A stretch of DNA of 20,201 nucleotides, taken from assembly GCA_043777595.1 (NCBI GenBank), contig JAYWHT010000012.1, forward strand, positions 1-20,201. The letters run 5' to 3'. This DNA is from JAYVJH01 sp043777595 (GTDB lineage: Bacteria > Bacteroidota > Bacteroidia > Cytophagales > Spirosomataceae). The notes beneath the pieces are model-generated. The model was given only the letters and a program-made list of their open reading frames with translations. It searched no databases and was not told the DNA's origin. Below are positions 1 through 6,751 of the stretch, piece after piece. The stretch's first letter is position 1. Every line of letters starts with the position of its first letter. The translations under genes were made by a program, and so were the position numbers.

Positions 1-1455
1 TAATTGATTGTTTTCGATAGTTTTGTCGGCAAGAGGATAGTTTATCCCCAATCTAATCTTAGTTTTTTCAAATGATTTTCTGGCTTTAATTACCACTTCC
101 TCCAACTGTTTACCGTCAATGATTGGTACGTCCATACCTGTTGTGGCGAGTATGGCGGTCGAGTTTTTGATTTCGTCAATAGGTGGAATTTGTCTCGGTA
201 GCCACTTTACGGCTACCAAAACATTGTCTTCTGTTTGTATTTTGAGTTCGATGAGGCCATCACTATCAATGTTTTTTATTTCAAAAACACCTGCCGCATC
301 GGTTGTAACGGCATGAATCCCAAAGCCTTTTACTGCAGACCATGCTATCAAGTCTGTCTTTTTTAAGATATTGTTTTTGGTGTCCGTTGCTACACCTCTC
401 CGCAACAAACTTAATTCTTTGGGTAAGATTTTGTTTTGATTAAATCTTTTTAGGTTACAAAAATTTACAATAGTATTGATGTTTTTTATTTCTTGAGGTA
501 GCGGCTCGGTTATGTAATAGTCCAAAATATTATGGCGAGCTATATCAGACAGACTATTTTCGGTCGGCTCGTTGAACCACAGTCGCTCGGCCAAAACCTG
601 ATTGCTATTTCCAGTTAGCACACAACGAACGAGACCAACTGGTAGTAATTTTGTAAATATTTTTAGTACTTGGACAGGGCAGACGGCTGTTTTTTGCTCA
701 AATATAATTTCGTTTTTATAGTAAAACGTTGTCATTATCGAGTCGCTGTCAAGTTGTTGTGTATAAATTTTGGCCGACAAAATCGAATCAAGGACATTGA
801 GTTGAATTGTCGCACCGCTGGTTTTGGCCTTATCGACAGCAAAGGCTTTTCTGCCATTGGTCGTATCGGCGTTGAGTTCTACTTTGTATTTTCTATTTTT
901 AGCAGGTACAATCGGCACAACAGCAAGTCCTTCGGTATTGCTCACAAAGTTGGCAAAAACATTGTTCAACTCATCTTTGAGTTGCCCCGACTGATTGGCC
1001 ATAGCCGTCTGGACATACAAGCGACTTGGTAAACCTTCGACTAAGCTACCACCTTCGACCGTCAGCCGAACGGGATTTTCTGTAACTTTTGTACCCACTT
1101 GAATCTGTTTCTGAAAAAAAGCATTGCCATCAAAGCCCGAAAGGTATTGCGTGTATGCTCGAAGTTTGTAAGTACCTTTGGTGGTAGAATCCAGCACAAA
1201 ATAATGAGAAACAGGCGCATTATTGACCCTTAAAGTACGCTCACCCACCAAAAAACCCGATGGCGAGAGCAACTCAACGTACAACACTCGGCTCGAAATA
1301 CTATCATTGGTTGCCCACAAAAAAGCCGAAAATTGAAGCGTATCGCCAGCTTGGTAATTGGTTTTTGTAGTTTGAATATACGTTTTTTCAGTTGGGTAAT
1401 TTTGTCCCCAGAGATTTATAGAAAATAAAAAAAGTATGACATAAAAATATTTCAT
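1..1455 (-). CDS. Barrel-less MG2/TonB-plug family secreted protein, copy A (partial, 3' end outside window)
   Basis: The frame is open from ATG at 1455 through base 1, giving 485 codons with no stop, so the gene continues beyond the window. A signal peptide (MKYFYVILFLFSINLWGQ) is followed by a region like macroglobulin MG2 domains (about residues 24-130, EKTYIQTTKTNYQAGDTLQF). Later come a carboxypeptidase-regulatory-like stretch (VTTDAAGVFEIKNI) and the linker LEEVVIKARK at about 451-460, which in this family precedes a TonB plug domain. It is a clear paralogue of the broken gene at 2921-5197: the N-terminal 100 residues align well and the middle has diverged. The start overlaps the stop of the upstream lipoprotein gene in an ATGA arrangement, implying translational coupling. 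Role unknown; periplasmic or outer-membrane location is inferred from the signal peptide and plug family. Confidence 0.85.
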   Translation of the reverse strand, partial: MKYFYVILFLFSINLWGQNYPTEKTYIQTTKTNYQAGDTLQFSAFLWATNDSISSRVLYVELLSPSGFLVGERTLRVNNAPVSHYFVLDSTTKGTYKLRAYTQYLSGFDGNAFFQKQIQVGTKVTENPVRLTVEGGSLVEGLPSRLYVQTAMANQSGQLKDELNNVFANFVSNTEGLAVVPIVPAKNRKYKVELNADTTNGRKAFAVDKAKTSGATIQLNVLDSILSAKIYTQQLDSDSIMTTFYYKNEIIFEQKTAVCPVQVLKIFTKLLPVGLVRCVLTGNSNQVLAERLWFNEPTENSLSDIARHNILDYYITEPLPQEIKNINTIVNFCNLKRFNQNKILPKELSLLRRGVATDTKNNILKKTDLIAWSAVKGFGIHAVTTDAAGVFEIKNIDSDGLIELKIQTEDNVLVAVKWLPRQIPPIDEIKNSTAILATTGMDVPIIDGKQLEEVVIKARKSFEKTKIRLGINYPLADKTIENNQL

Positions 1456-2546
1456 AGCCGATATATTTTTATGTAGTCTATTTCCAATACAGTTTTTTGA
1501 GGAACGTGTAATTCAAACCTCCAGCTATCACTATTTACTGGTAAAACGACATCGCTTTTAAAAAGTAATTTGTCATTCAACCAGACATTTATCATCGAAT
1601 CCTCATATCTTAATACAAAGTCGTTCCAATCGCCAAAAACCGATTTTACTAATGGATTATAAAAATAACTTTCGGAGTTTGTGTAAATAATTGCTTGATT
1701 AGAAGTATTGAATCTAAAAAAGTACGCATTTGATGTTGAGTTAAAATTATTCCAGTTAATACCACCAGATACCGCTCCATTATGTCTAAACCGATATTTT
1801 ATTACATAGTTTTGCTCTTTGTTAAAAGATATATTTTTCAAGAAATTTTTTAGATTGATACTATAAAAATCTGTATGAATATTGCTGATAAGCATAATGC
1901 CGTCAGAAAATAAATACTTCAAATTACTTTTGTTGGTAATTGAGTCTGGTAAGTTTATCTTGCCATTAAAGTCTTCTTGGTAAATGGGTTGAGTACTTAA
2001 ATTTGTCAAAGGTGTATTAGTAGTTTCAATTTTACACCATTCTGGTTCTTCTTGATTGGTTGGATTGAACAGTTCATCGAAATAATATTTTTTACGCATT
2101 GATTGAAAAAGTGGAAAAACAAGAGCTGTTGATTCATCTGGTGTAAACATGAGTGATTGTGCTTCACCATTAGACCAAAGTTTTATAAAATGGTCTCTTT
2201 TGAGTAACAAATGCCCCATTTCGTGGTAAATAACCTGCTCTCTGGTACTTTCTCGCCAATTGAGCCATAAACTTTTATTGATGTATATTGTAGCACTTTG
2301 AGGAAGTGTTATACCCCAGTATTTACTTGTTCTTCCTTGGACTACACCATCACCAAATTGCATAGTCATTCCTGTCTTTGAAAGGTCAATGTTTTGTCCT
2401 CTTATTGCGGCTTCACTCAAAAAAGTATCTACATAACTCTGAAAAGCAGAGTCTATTGATACAGGTTTTGGCTCTTCTTGTTTTTTGCAACTGTTGAATA
2501 GTGAACAAAATAACAGGCAAACAAAGGATAATTGATAGCATTTCAT
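1452..2546 (-). CDS. Lipoprotein with HExxH zinc-metallopeptidase motif and ConA-like C-terminal domain, copy A
   Basis: A 364-residue lipoprotein: signal sequence ending in lipobox LFNSC, Cys20 the predicted lipidated residue. HEMGHLLLKRDH at 108-119 gives H108, E109 and H112 as a gluzincin/metzincin-type zinc site; H119 is a possible third ligand, one residue later than in the metzincin pattern HExxHxxGxxH. GEAQSLM at 127-133 may be the Met-turn equivalent. Residues about 190-364 resemble a concanavalin-A/LamG-like sandwich (INVWLNDKLLF, then a final IDYIKIY strand). It lies between the GG-leader peptide gene (76 bp upstream) and the MG2/plug gene, which it overlaps by 4 nt, so the three probably form one operon. 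Copy B is a close paralogue. The substrate is unknown; the neighbouring peptide is an obvious but untested candidate. Confidence 0.85.
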   Translation of the reverse strand: MKCYQLSFVCLLFCSLFNSCKKQEEPKPVSIDSAFQSYVDTFLSEAAIRGQNIDLSKTGMTMQFGDGVVQGRTSKYWGITLPQSATIYINKSLWLNWRESTREQVIYHEMGHLLLKRDHFIKLWSNGEAQSLMFTPDESTALVFPLFQSMRKKYYFDELFNPTNQEEPEWCKIETTNTPLTNLSTQPIYQEDFNGKINLPDSITNKSNLKYLFSDGIMLISNIHTDFYSINLKNFLKNISFNKEQNYVIKYRFRHNGAVSGGINWNNFNSTSNAYFFRFNTSNQAIIYTNSESYFYNPLVKSVFGDWNDFVLRYEDSMINVWLNDKLLFKSDVVLPVNSDSWRFELHVPQKTVLEIDYIKIYRL

Positions 2547-2562
2547 AAAATAGACTTTTAGT

Positions 2563-2599
2563 AAAAACTACTACACACTTGTGGTATGCAGTAGTTTTT
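2563..2599 (-). terminator. Intergenic hairpin between peptide and lipoprotein genes, copy A (attenuator-like)
   Basis: Arms AAAAACTACT (2563-2572) and AGTAGTTTTT (2590-2599) pair over 10 bp. On the transcribed minus strand the right side ends in a run of U, as in an intrinsic terminator. It sits downstream of the peptide gene and before the lipoprotein gene, so it could reduce read-through from a highly expressed peptide into the rest of the operon. The equivalent hairpin in copy B keeps pairing by a compensatory change. Confidence 0.6.
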
Positions 2600-2622
2600 T
2601 ACACGGTTAATGAGGTCTCAAG

Positions 2623-2847
2623 TTACAAAATATTCCAACCTTCGGGACAGCTATTTACAGAAACATATTGAATCTCACCATTTCTATAACAACGATAAGA
2701 TGCCGGTGGCCCCCCTGTCGTGCCACCACTACCACCATATATATCCCCGCCAGTATTGGGTATATACCCACCTTTCACTCTACTCTGTTCTTCTTGGCTT
2801 AGTACCTGTACTGAGCCAAAATCAAAATTTTGAAATTTACTTTTCAT
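2623..2847 (-). CDS. Double-glycine leader secreted peptide precursor, copy A
   Basis: A 74-residue precursor. The leader (1-27) ends LSQEEQSRVKGG, the conserved shape of bacteriocin-type GG leaders removed by C39 peptidase-containing ABC transporters. The predicted mature part starts at Tyr28: a Gly-rich segment (NTGGDIYGGSGG), then a tail with two cysteines (RCYRNG ... VNSCPEGW) that could form one disulfide. The tail is identical to that of copy B, whereas residues just after GG differ. No C39 transporter or maturation enzyme is visible in the window, so export would depend on genes elsewhere. A short conserved leader precedes the ATG and a hairpin follows the stop. Activity (bacteriocin, signal or surface ligand) cannot be told from sequence. 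Confidence 0.85.
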   Translation of the reverse strand: MKSKFQNFDFGSVQVLSQEEQSRVKGGYIPNTGGDIYGGSGGTTGGPPASYRCYRNGEIQYVSVNSCPEGWNIL

Positions 2848-2910
2848 GTGTTTGTTACCGAAGGGTTTTAGGGCTTTTGCTAAGGTGCATTGGCTTGTAG
2901 TTCGGTGGGT
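2848..2910 (-). promoter_or_regulatory. Conserved 63-nt upstream leader of peptide gene, copy A
   Basis: These 63 bases match 6612-6674 upstream of the second peptide gene with one difference, while sequence beyond them is unrelated. It contains an inverted repeat, ACCGAA (2857-2862) and TTCGGT (2901-2906), enclosing 38 nt. Conservation stopping abruptly suggests a transcribed 5' leader rather than a whole promoter. No clear -7/-33 pair is seen upstream of this copy. Confidence 0.5.
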
Positions 2911-2920
2911 TTGTCATAAA

Positions 2921-3928
2921 CTACAATTGTTTTGTGAGTACAAATAAGCGCCCATCATCGGTCAGCCCCTGTATCTTTATGATTTTGCCGCTACCAAGTA
3001 AGGCTGGGTTGATTTTGAGTTTAGCCCTTCCCAACGAATCTGTGCTGACGAGTGGCCACCAGTTATTGTTTTTTTGCTCTTCAATTTTTTGAGAATACAG
3101 AGCGGCTTTTTTTAATCTAAACACACCTTGTACTGGTTCGTTTAATTGTCCCAAATTACCAGTTGCACCGCTTTTGGTAGTGATGGCAATAATACCACTC
3201 GTTCCACGTGTGCCATATAGCGTTGCACCTGCTGCACTTCTAATCACCTCAATTTTGGCTACATCGTTGATGCTGATGGCTTCTAAAAGATTGGCATCTT
3301 CGCCAAACGGAATACCATTGACCAAAAAAAGCGGCTGATTATTGCCCTCAAAAGAATTAAATCCACGTAGCCTGATTGATATTTTGGACAAACCTGTCTT
3401 TTGGTCAAAATACTCACCCATCGTAAAGCCCGGTACTCGATTTTGTAGTACTCTTAGTACGTTGTCGGTGGCCACAGAGCCTATGTCTTTGATGTCTTGG
3501 GCGGTAATGGTGTAGTCGGCATGGTATAATTTTCGTGGTTCAGCGGCTGTTCTTTTGGCTTTTACTGTTACTTCCGATAGCCGTATTTCTTTATTAGTTT
3601 TGTTAGGTACGTCTTCTTTGATAGTTGCGGTAGCGAGAGTTTCAATAGTAGTTTCTGGGGTCGTCATTTGCCATAACAAATTGACTTTGTTGGGTTTAGA
3701 ATAATTATGGTTGTCAAATTCAATGACACAGTCGGTTATTTTTTGTTGGCCGTCCAATGCTTGAAACGTCCAATCAATACTATCTTTGGCCATAATGTTT
3801 CCAAAAACAAACCGCCCATTTTTATCGGAAATAGTGTTGTAAAAAGCCCCTGTTCGGTTATCTAATGCCAAAATGGTAACTTCTGACAGCACTTTGTTAT
3901 TTTTCATAACACAGCCCGACACGCTCAA
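2921..3928 (-). CDS. C-terminal fragment of copy B plug-family protein (regulatory domain plus TonB plug)
   Basis: 335 residues when read from TTG at 3928; ATG at 3907 is a second possible start. Neither gives a signal peptide, so this piece alone would not be exported. It holds the carboxypeptidase-like regulatory fold (residues 1-75), the linker LSEVTVKAKR, and a plug domain with LRGFNSFEGNNQPLFLVNG and IEVIRSAAGATLYGTRGTSG, hallmark segments of SusC/TonB plugs. No beta-barrel follows: the gene stops about 80 residues after the plug. It is best regarded as the distal part of the gene starting at 5197. Confidence 0.65.
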   Translation of the reverse strand: MSVSGCVMKNNKVLSEVTILALDNRTGAFYNTISDKNGRFVFGNIMAKDSIDWTFQALDGQQKITDCVIEFDNHNYSKPNKVNLLWQMTTPETTIETLATATIKEDVPNKTNKEIRLSEVTVKAKRTAAEPRKLYHADYTITAQDIKDIGSVATDNVLRVLQNRVPGFTMGEYFDQKTGLSKISIRLRGFNSFEGNNQPLFLVNGIPFGEDANLLEAISINDVAKIEVIRSAAGATLYGTRGTSGIIAITTKSGATGNLGQLNEPVQGVFRLKKAALYSQKIEEQKNNNWWPLVSTDSLGRAKLKINPALLGSGKIIKIQGLTDDGRLFVLTKQL

Positions 3929-3967
3929 ACCCTGTTCTACACTATAAATTTTTTGGGTATCAAACTG

Positions 3968-5197
3968 TCACAATTCGTTAGATGGCGGCAGGCTCAAAAT
4001 CAATTCGTCTAAACGTTGGACTTCATTGGCTTTGTTCTGAAAATACTGCTGTGGCTGGTCTATCAGTTCATCAAAAGCCGAGGTCAATAAAAACCTTGTC
4101 TCAATATTTTCGCTAAGGCTGTCAAAACTATATGATTGGGTCGAAACCGAAAAATGACTTTGAACAGGCTGGTGGTTGCTGCCGTTGGTTATAATAGTCA
4201 AAGAGTCGTCTTTGAAGTCTATTGCTATTTTGGGCTGGTCGTGGTGATTTACAAAAACGGTACGCTGACATTGTAATTTATTTTGGCCGTCGAACAAGCT
4301 AAAATGCACAAGCCCTGTTGGAAACTTATCGGTAGCAAACTTCAATGACAATGACTGATAGCCCGATGAGTCGGTGGCTGCAAACAAAACTTGTCCACCT
4401 GCTTGCCCTACTAATGTCAAACGTTGTGAGGCGTTACTGGATTGTTTTACAAAAATTTTAACCGATAAACTATCTGATTTTAAATGATTTATCTGTAAAA
4501 CATAACCCACTTGAGCGATTGTGGGTACTGAAAATTTCGTAGTATCATTTGCCGTAATAATCCGTGCTTGATAGTGCTGATTGGGCAATGGCACGAAGCG
4601 ACAAGCACCAATGCCTCTTTTGTCGGTTTGTAAATGGGCAGCTATTATACCATTGTCAGCGACAATATCGCCGCTAACAACAACTCCTTGGCCAAGCGAA
4701 TCAACGGCTTTGAAAGCCAATACCGAGGGTAGATTTTCGACTAAATGCCCCCCTTCTGGAAAAAATTGAAACGATTTGAGTGTAGTTGCTTTGGCTCTGG
4801 CAACGATGGTGTGGGTATTGGGTACAATAAAAAAAGGTGTGCTATAAATGGAACTATCACCCCAGTTTCGTTGCCAGTTGGTATAAGCCCTGATGTGATA
4901 TTGACCGGTTTTGAGTGTGTCGTTTAGTATAAAATAGCTTGAAGCAATACCCTTGTCGATAGATAGCATTTGCTCTTGCAACAGTGTATTGATAGGCGAA
5001 AGCAACTCAACGTATAGTAATTGGCTCGAAATACTGTCATTGTTTGCCCATAAAAAAGCCGAAAATCGCAGCGTATCTGTAACTAAATAGGTGCTTTGGT
5101 TGGTCTGGACGTATGTTTTCTCTCTCAATACCTGTGCTTGAATACACTGGCTAATGACTACAAAAAGTAGTATTTTTGGTAGTAAACGAGTATCCAT
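3968..5197 (-). CDS. N-terminal fragment of copy B plug-family protein (MG2-like)
   Basis: 409 residues as read to the TGA. Signal peptide MDTRLLPKILLFVVISQCIQA, then EKTYVQTNQSTYLVTDTLRF, matching the start of copy A at 1-1455. It carries the macroglobulin-like domains but neither the regulatory nor the plug domain. It follows the lipoprotein gene by 11 nt, in contrast with the 4-nt overlap in copy A. If translated alone it would be exported as a truncated protein ending LPPSNEL. Confidence 0.7.
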   Translation of the reverse strand: MDTRLLPKILLFVVISQCIQAQVLREKTYVQTNQSTYLVTDTLRFSAFLWANNDSISSQLLYVELLSPINTLLQEQMLSIDKGIASSYFILNDTLKTGQYHIRAYTNWQRNWGDSSIYSTPFFIVPNTHTIVARAKATTLKSFQFFPEGGHLVENLPSVLAFKAVDSLGQGVVVSGDIVADNGIIAAHLQTDKRGIGACRFVPLPNQHYQARIITANDTTKFSVPTIAQVGYVLQINHLKSDSLSVKIFVKQSSNASQRLTLVGQAGGQVLFAATDSSGYQSLSLKFATDKFPTGLVHFSLFDGQNKLQCQRTVFVNHHDQPKIAIDFKDDSLTIITNGSNHQPVQSHFSVSTQSYSFDSLSENIETRFLLTSAFDELIDQPQQYFQNKANEVQRLDELILSLPPSNEL

Positions 5198-5208
5198 GTC
5201 GTTATTTT

Positions 5209-6306
5209 TTATAGCGAATATATTTTTAGATAATCTATTTCAATAACAGAATTTGGTCGAAGACCAAAGGCATATCGCCAATTGTCGTTGCTCATTGGCG
5301 ATACTATATCAGAGGTAAAAAGTAATTTGCCATTCAGCCAGACATCAACATTTGCCGACTCATACCTCAACACAATTTTGTTCCATTCCGAAAATGATGA
5401 TTTGACTAACAAGTTTTGAAAACTTCCAGTATTAGACCCGATGTATGCGGTATTATTAGGAAATGAGGTAAAACTGTATAAATTTGACATTGATTCGTTT
5501 TGATTCCAAAGAATGGAAGTACGATCAGTACCTTTATTTCTAAACCGACATCTAATTTCGTAGTTTTTAATTGTTGTAGCGCTAAGAGCAGGTATAAAGT
5601 TTTTTATTCCTATCGAATAAAAAATTGTATCGGTATTTGCAATAAGCATTGCACCAGCTACAAACGAAAATTTTAGTGTAGTAATGTTGTTAAACACTGC
5701 TGGTAATGATATTTTATTATCAAAGTTTTCTTCGTGTTTGGGAAGCCCCACATGAGTAGTTAGGGGTTTGTCGATAGCTTGACTTTTACACCAATTAGGC
5801 TCAGTCTGAATGTTGGGGTTGAATAATTCATCAAGGTAATATTTTTTTCTAAACCCTTCAAAAATAGGTGAGGATTGTACGTTATTGTCTTCGAGCGAGT
5901 GCATCATTGATTGTGCTTCGCCGTTTGTCCAGAGCTTAGAAAAATGATCTCTTTTGAGCAATAGATGCCCCATTTCGTGGTAAAGCACAAATTCTTTATA
6001 ATCGTCCGACCAACCTGGCCAACCATCTTTATTTATATTGATACTTTGCGTTTCATAAAATGCAATACCATCGTTTATTTGTCCATTTAACCGACCAAGC
6101 AGCTTTGTATCGCCAAATTGTAAAGTCATTCCCACCTTAGTAAGGTCAATATCTTTCCCTCGTTTGGAGGCTTCACTCAAAAACGTATCTACATACTTCT
6201 GAAAAACAGGGTCGATAGATACAGGCTTGGGGTCTTCTTGTTTTTTGCAACTGTTGAGTAGCAAACAAAATAACAAGTAAATGAAGGGTAGTATGTAGGG
6301 TTTCAT
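5209..6306 (-). CDS. Lipoprotein with HExxH zinc-metallopeptidase motif and ConA-like domain, copy B
   Basis: A 365-residue paralogue of the lipoprotein at 1452-2546. I place the start at ATG 6306, not at the longer in-frame option at 6336, because MKPYILPFIYLLFCLLLNSC aligns with the copy A start and gives lipobox LLNSC (Cys20); the longer start would run into the upstream hairpin. Zinc motif HEMGHLLLKRDH at 110-121 (H110, E111, H114, possible H121), then GEAQSMM as possible Met-turn. The C-terminal 175 residues form the same ConA-like sandwich (VDVWLNGKLLF ... IDYLKIY). It is preceded by the GG-leader peptide gene and followed after 11 nt by the plug-family gene. Intact, although the next gene is broken. 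Confidence 0.85.
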   Translation of the reverse strand: MKPYILPFIYLLFCLLLNSCKKQEDPKPVSIDPVFQKYVDTFLSEASKRGKDIDLTKVGMTLQFGDTKLLGRLNGQINDGIAFYETQSININKDGWPGWSDDYKEFVLYHEMGHLLLKRDHFSKLWTNGEAQSMMHSLEDNNVQSSPIFEGFRKKYYLDELFNPNIQTEPNWCKSQAIDKPLTTHVGLPKHEENFDNKISLPAVFNNITTLKFSFVAGAMLIANTDTIFYSIGIKNFIPALSATTIKNYEIRCRFRNKGTDRTSILWNQNESMSNLYSFTSFPNNTAYIGSNTGSFQNLLVKSSFSEWNKIVLRYESANVDVWLNGKLLFTSDIVSPMSNDNWRYAFGLRPNSVIEIDYLKIYSL

Positions 6307-6321
6307 AAAATATATTTTTTG

Positions 6322-6358
6322 AAAATTACTGCACACATTTTACGTATGCAGTAATTTT
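6322..6358 (-). terminator. Intergenic hairpin between peptide and lipoprotein genes, copy B
   Basis: Arms AAAATTACTGCA (6322-6333) and TGCAGTAATTTT (6347-6358) pair perfectly over 12 bp and end in U on the transcribed strand. Relative to copy A the left arm has T for C and the right arm A for G at the paired position, so pairing is kept. This supports a working attenuator or processing structure. Confidence 0.65.
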
Positions 6359-6383
6359 TTTGCACGGTTAATTGGGATTCATG

Positions 6384-6611
6384 TTACAATATATTCCAAC
6401 CTTCGGGGCAGCTATTTACAGAAACATATTGAATCTCACCATTTCTATAACAACGATAAGATGCCGGTGGCCCCCCTGTCGTACCGCTACTCCAAGGAAG
6501 AAGTGGGCCTACACCAGTATAAGGAATATACCCACCTTTCACTTTGCTTTGCTCTTCTCGGCTGAGTACTTCGACATCGCCAAAATCAAAATTTTGAAAT
6601 TTACTTTTCAT
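6384..6611 (-). CDS. Double-glycine leader secreted peptide precursor, copy B
   Basis: A 75-residue precursor whose leader (1-27) ends LSREEQSKVKGG and differs from copy A by four conservative changes. The predicted mature peptide starts YIPYTGVGPLLPWSSG and ends with the same two-Cys tail as copy A; the last 33 residues (GTTGGPPASYRCYRNG onward) are identical. It is the first gene of cassette B, divergent from the XRE regulator remnant at 6752, with three decamer repeats in the shared intergenic region. Its transporter is not in the window. Cysteine count and length fit a small disulfide-bonded or unmodified secreted peptide; a modified natural product is possible, but no modification enzyme is recognised. 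Confidence 0.85.
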   Translation of the reverse strand: MKSKFQNFDFGDVEVLSREEQSKVKGGYIPYTGVGPLLPWSSGTTGGPPASYRCYRNGEIQYVSVNSCPEGWNIL

Positions 6612-6674
6612 GTGTTTGTTACCGAAGGGTTTTAGGGCTTTTGCTTAGGTGCATTGGCTTGTAGTTCGGTGGGT
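6612..6674 (-). promoter_or_regulatory. Conserved 63-nt upstream leader of peptide gene, copy B
   Basis: This is the second copy of the leader, with the same ACCGAA (6621-6626) and TTCGGT (6665-6670) inverted repeat. Just upstream on the minus strand is AAACTTTG (6682-6675), one base off the Bacteroidota -7 consensus TAnnTTTG. That would put the transcript start near the beginning of the conserved block. No good -33 element is seen. Confidence 0.45.
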
Positions 6675-6710
6675 CAAAGTTTTAAATATTTCTATATATA
6701 TGTTATTCGT

Positions 6711-6740
6711 ATTTGCATAATTTTACATAAGTTTGCATAA
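6711..6740. repeat. Three tandem decamers, candidate operator
   Basis: Three abutting 10-mers: ATTTGCATAA, TTTTACATAA, GTTTGCATAA. The 10-bp phase puts each copy on the same helical face. They lie between the divergent peptide B gene and the XRE regulator remnant, overlapping a candidate -7 box for the latter, as expected of an autoregulatory operator. Confidence 0.55.
6728..6735 (+). promoter_or_regulatory. Candidate -7 promoter element for XRE regulator
   Basis: TAAGTTTG matches the Bacteroidota -7 consensus TAnnTTTG exactly and lies 16 nt before the ATG at 6752. A convincing -33 element is not visible. It overlaps the second and third decamers. Confidence 0.4.
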
Positions 6741-6751
6741 AAACTAAAACT

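Larger units (their letters stand above)
2921..5197 (-). pseudogene. Barrel-less MG2/CarboxypepD-reg/TonB-plug gene, copy B, interrupted by one in-frame TGA
   Basis: Codons from ATG 5197 to TAG 2921 lie in a single frame, broken only by TGA at 3968-3970 (codon 410 of 758). The 13 codons between this stop and the first downstream start also read in frame and supply the expected lead-in to the regulatory domain (KIYSVEQGLSVSG), so one ancestral gene is clear. Order: signal peptide (1-21), MG2-like region (about 22-130), macroglobulin-like middle, carboxypeptidase-regulatory domain (about 424-500), TonB plug (about 555-680), and a short C-terminal motif with WWPLVSTDSLGRA, as in family members lacking a beta-barrel. 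A change from TGG (Trp) or CGA (Arg) is the simplest origin. A sequencing error or read-through (the stop is followed by C) cannot be excluded. Confidence 0.8.
1..6674 (-). repeat. Tandem duplication of a peptide/lipoprotease/plug cassette
   Basis: Block A (2910-1) and block B (6674-2921) repeat the same gene order: leader, GG peptide, hairpin, zinc lipoprotein, MG2/plug protein. Nucleotide identity is highest from the leader through the peptide tail and at the lipoprotein start, and falls to protein-level similarity further on. The junction lies at 2911-2920, immediately after the stop of the copy B plug gene. Confidence 0.75.

Noticed and set aside
670..1032. 120-codon plus-strand frame
   Set aside because: It lies antisense within the open copy A plug-family gene, whose protein has a signal peptide and a paralogue.
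2610..2900. Plus-strand frames opposite the two GG peptides (2610-2900, 6372-6635)
   Set aside because: They appear in both copies only because the DNA is duplicated; the minus-strand frames have the GG leader and conserved cysteines.
6307..6336. Longer start for lipoprotein copy B
   Set aside because: It adds ten residues before a good signal peptide, overlaps the conserved hairpin and has no counterpart in copy A.
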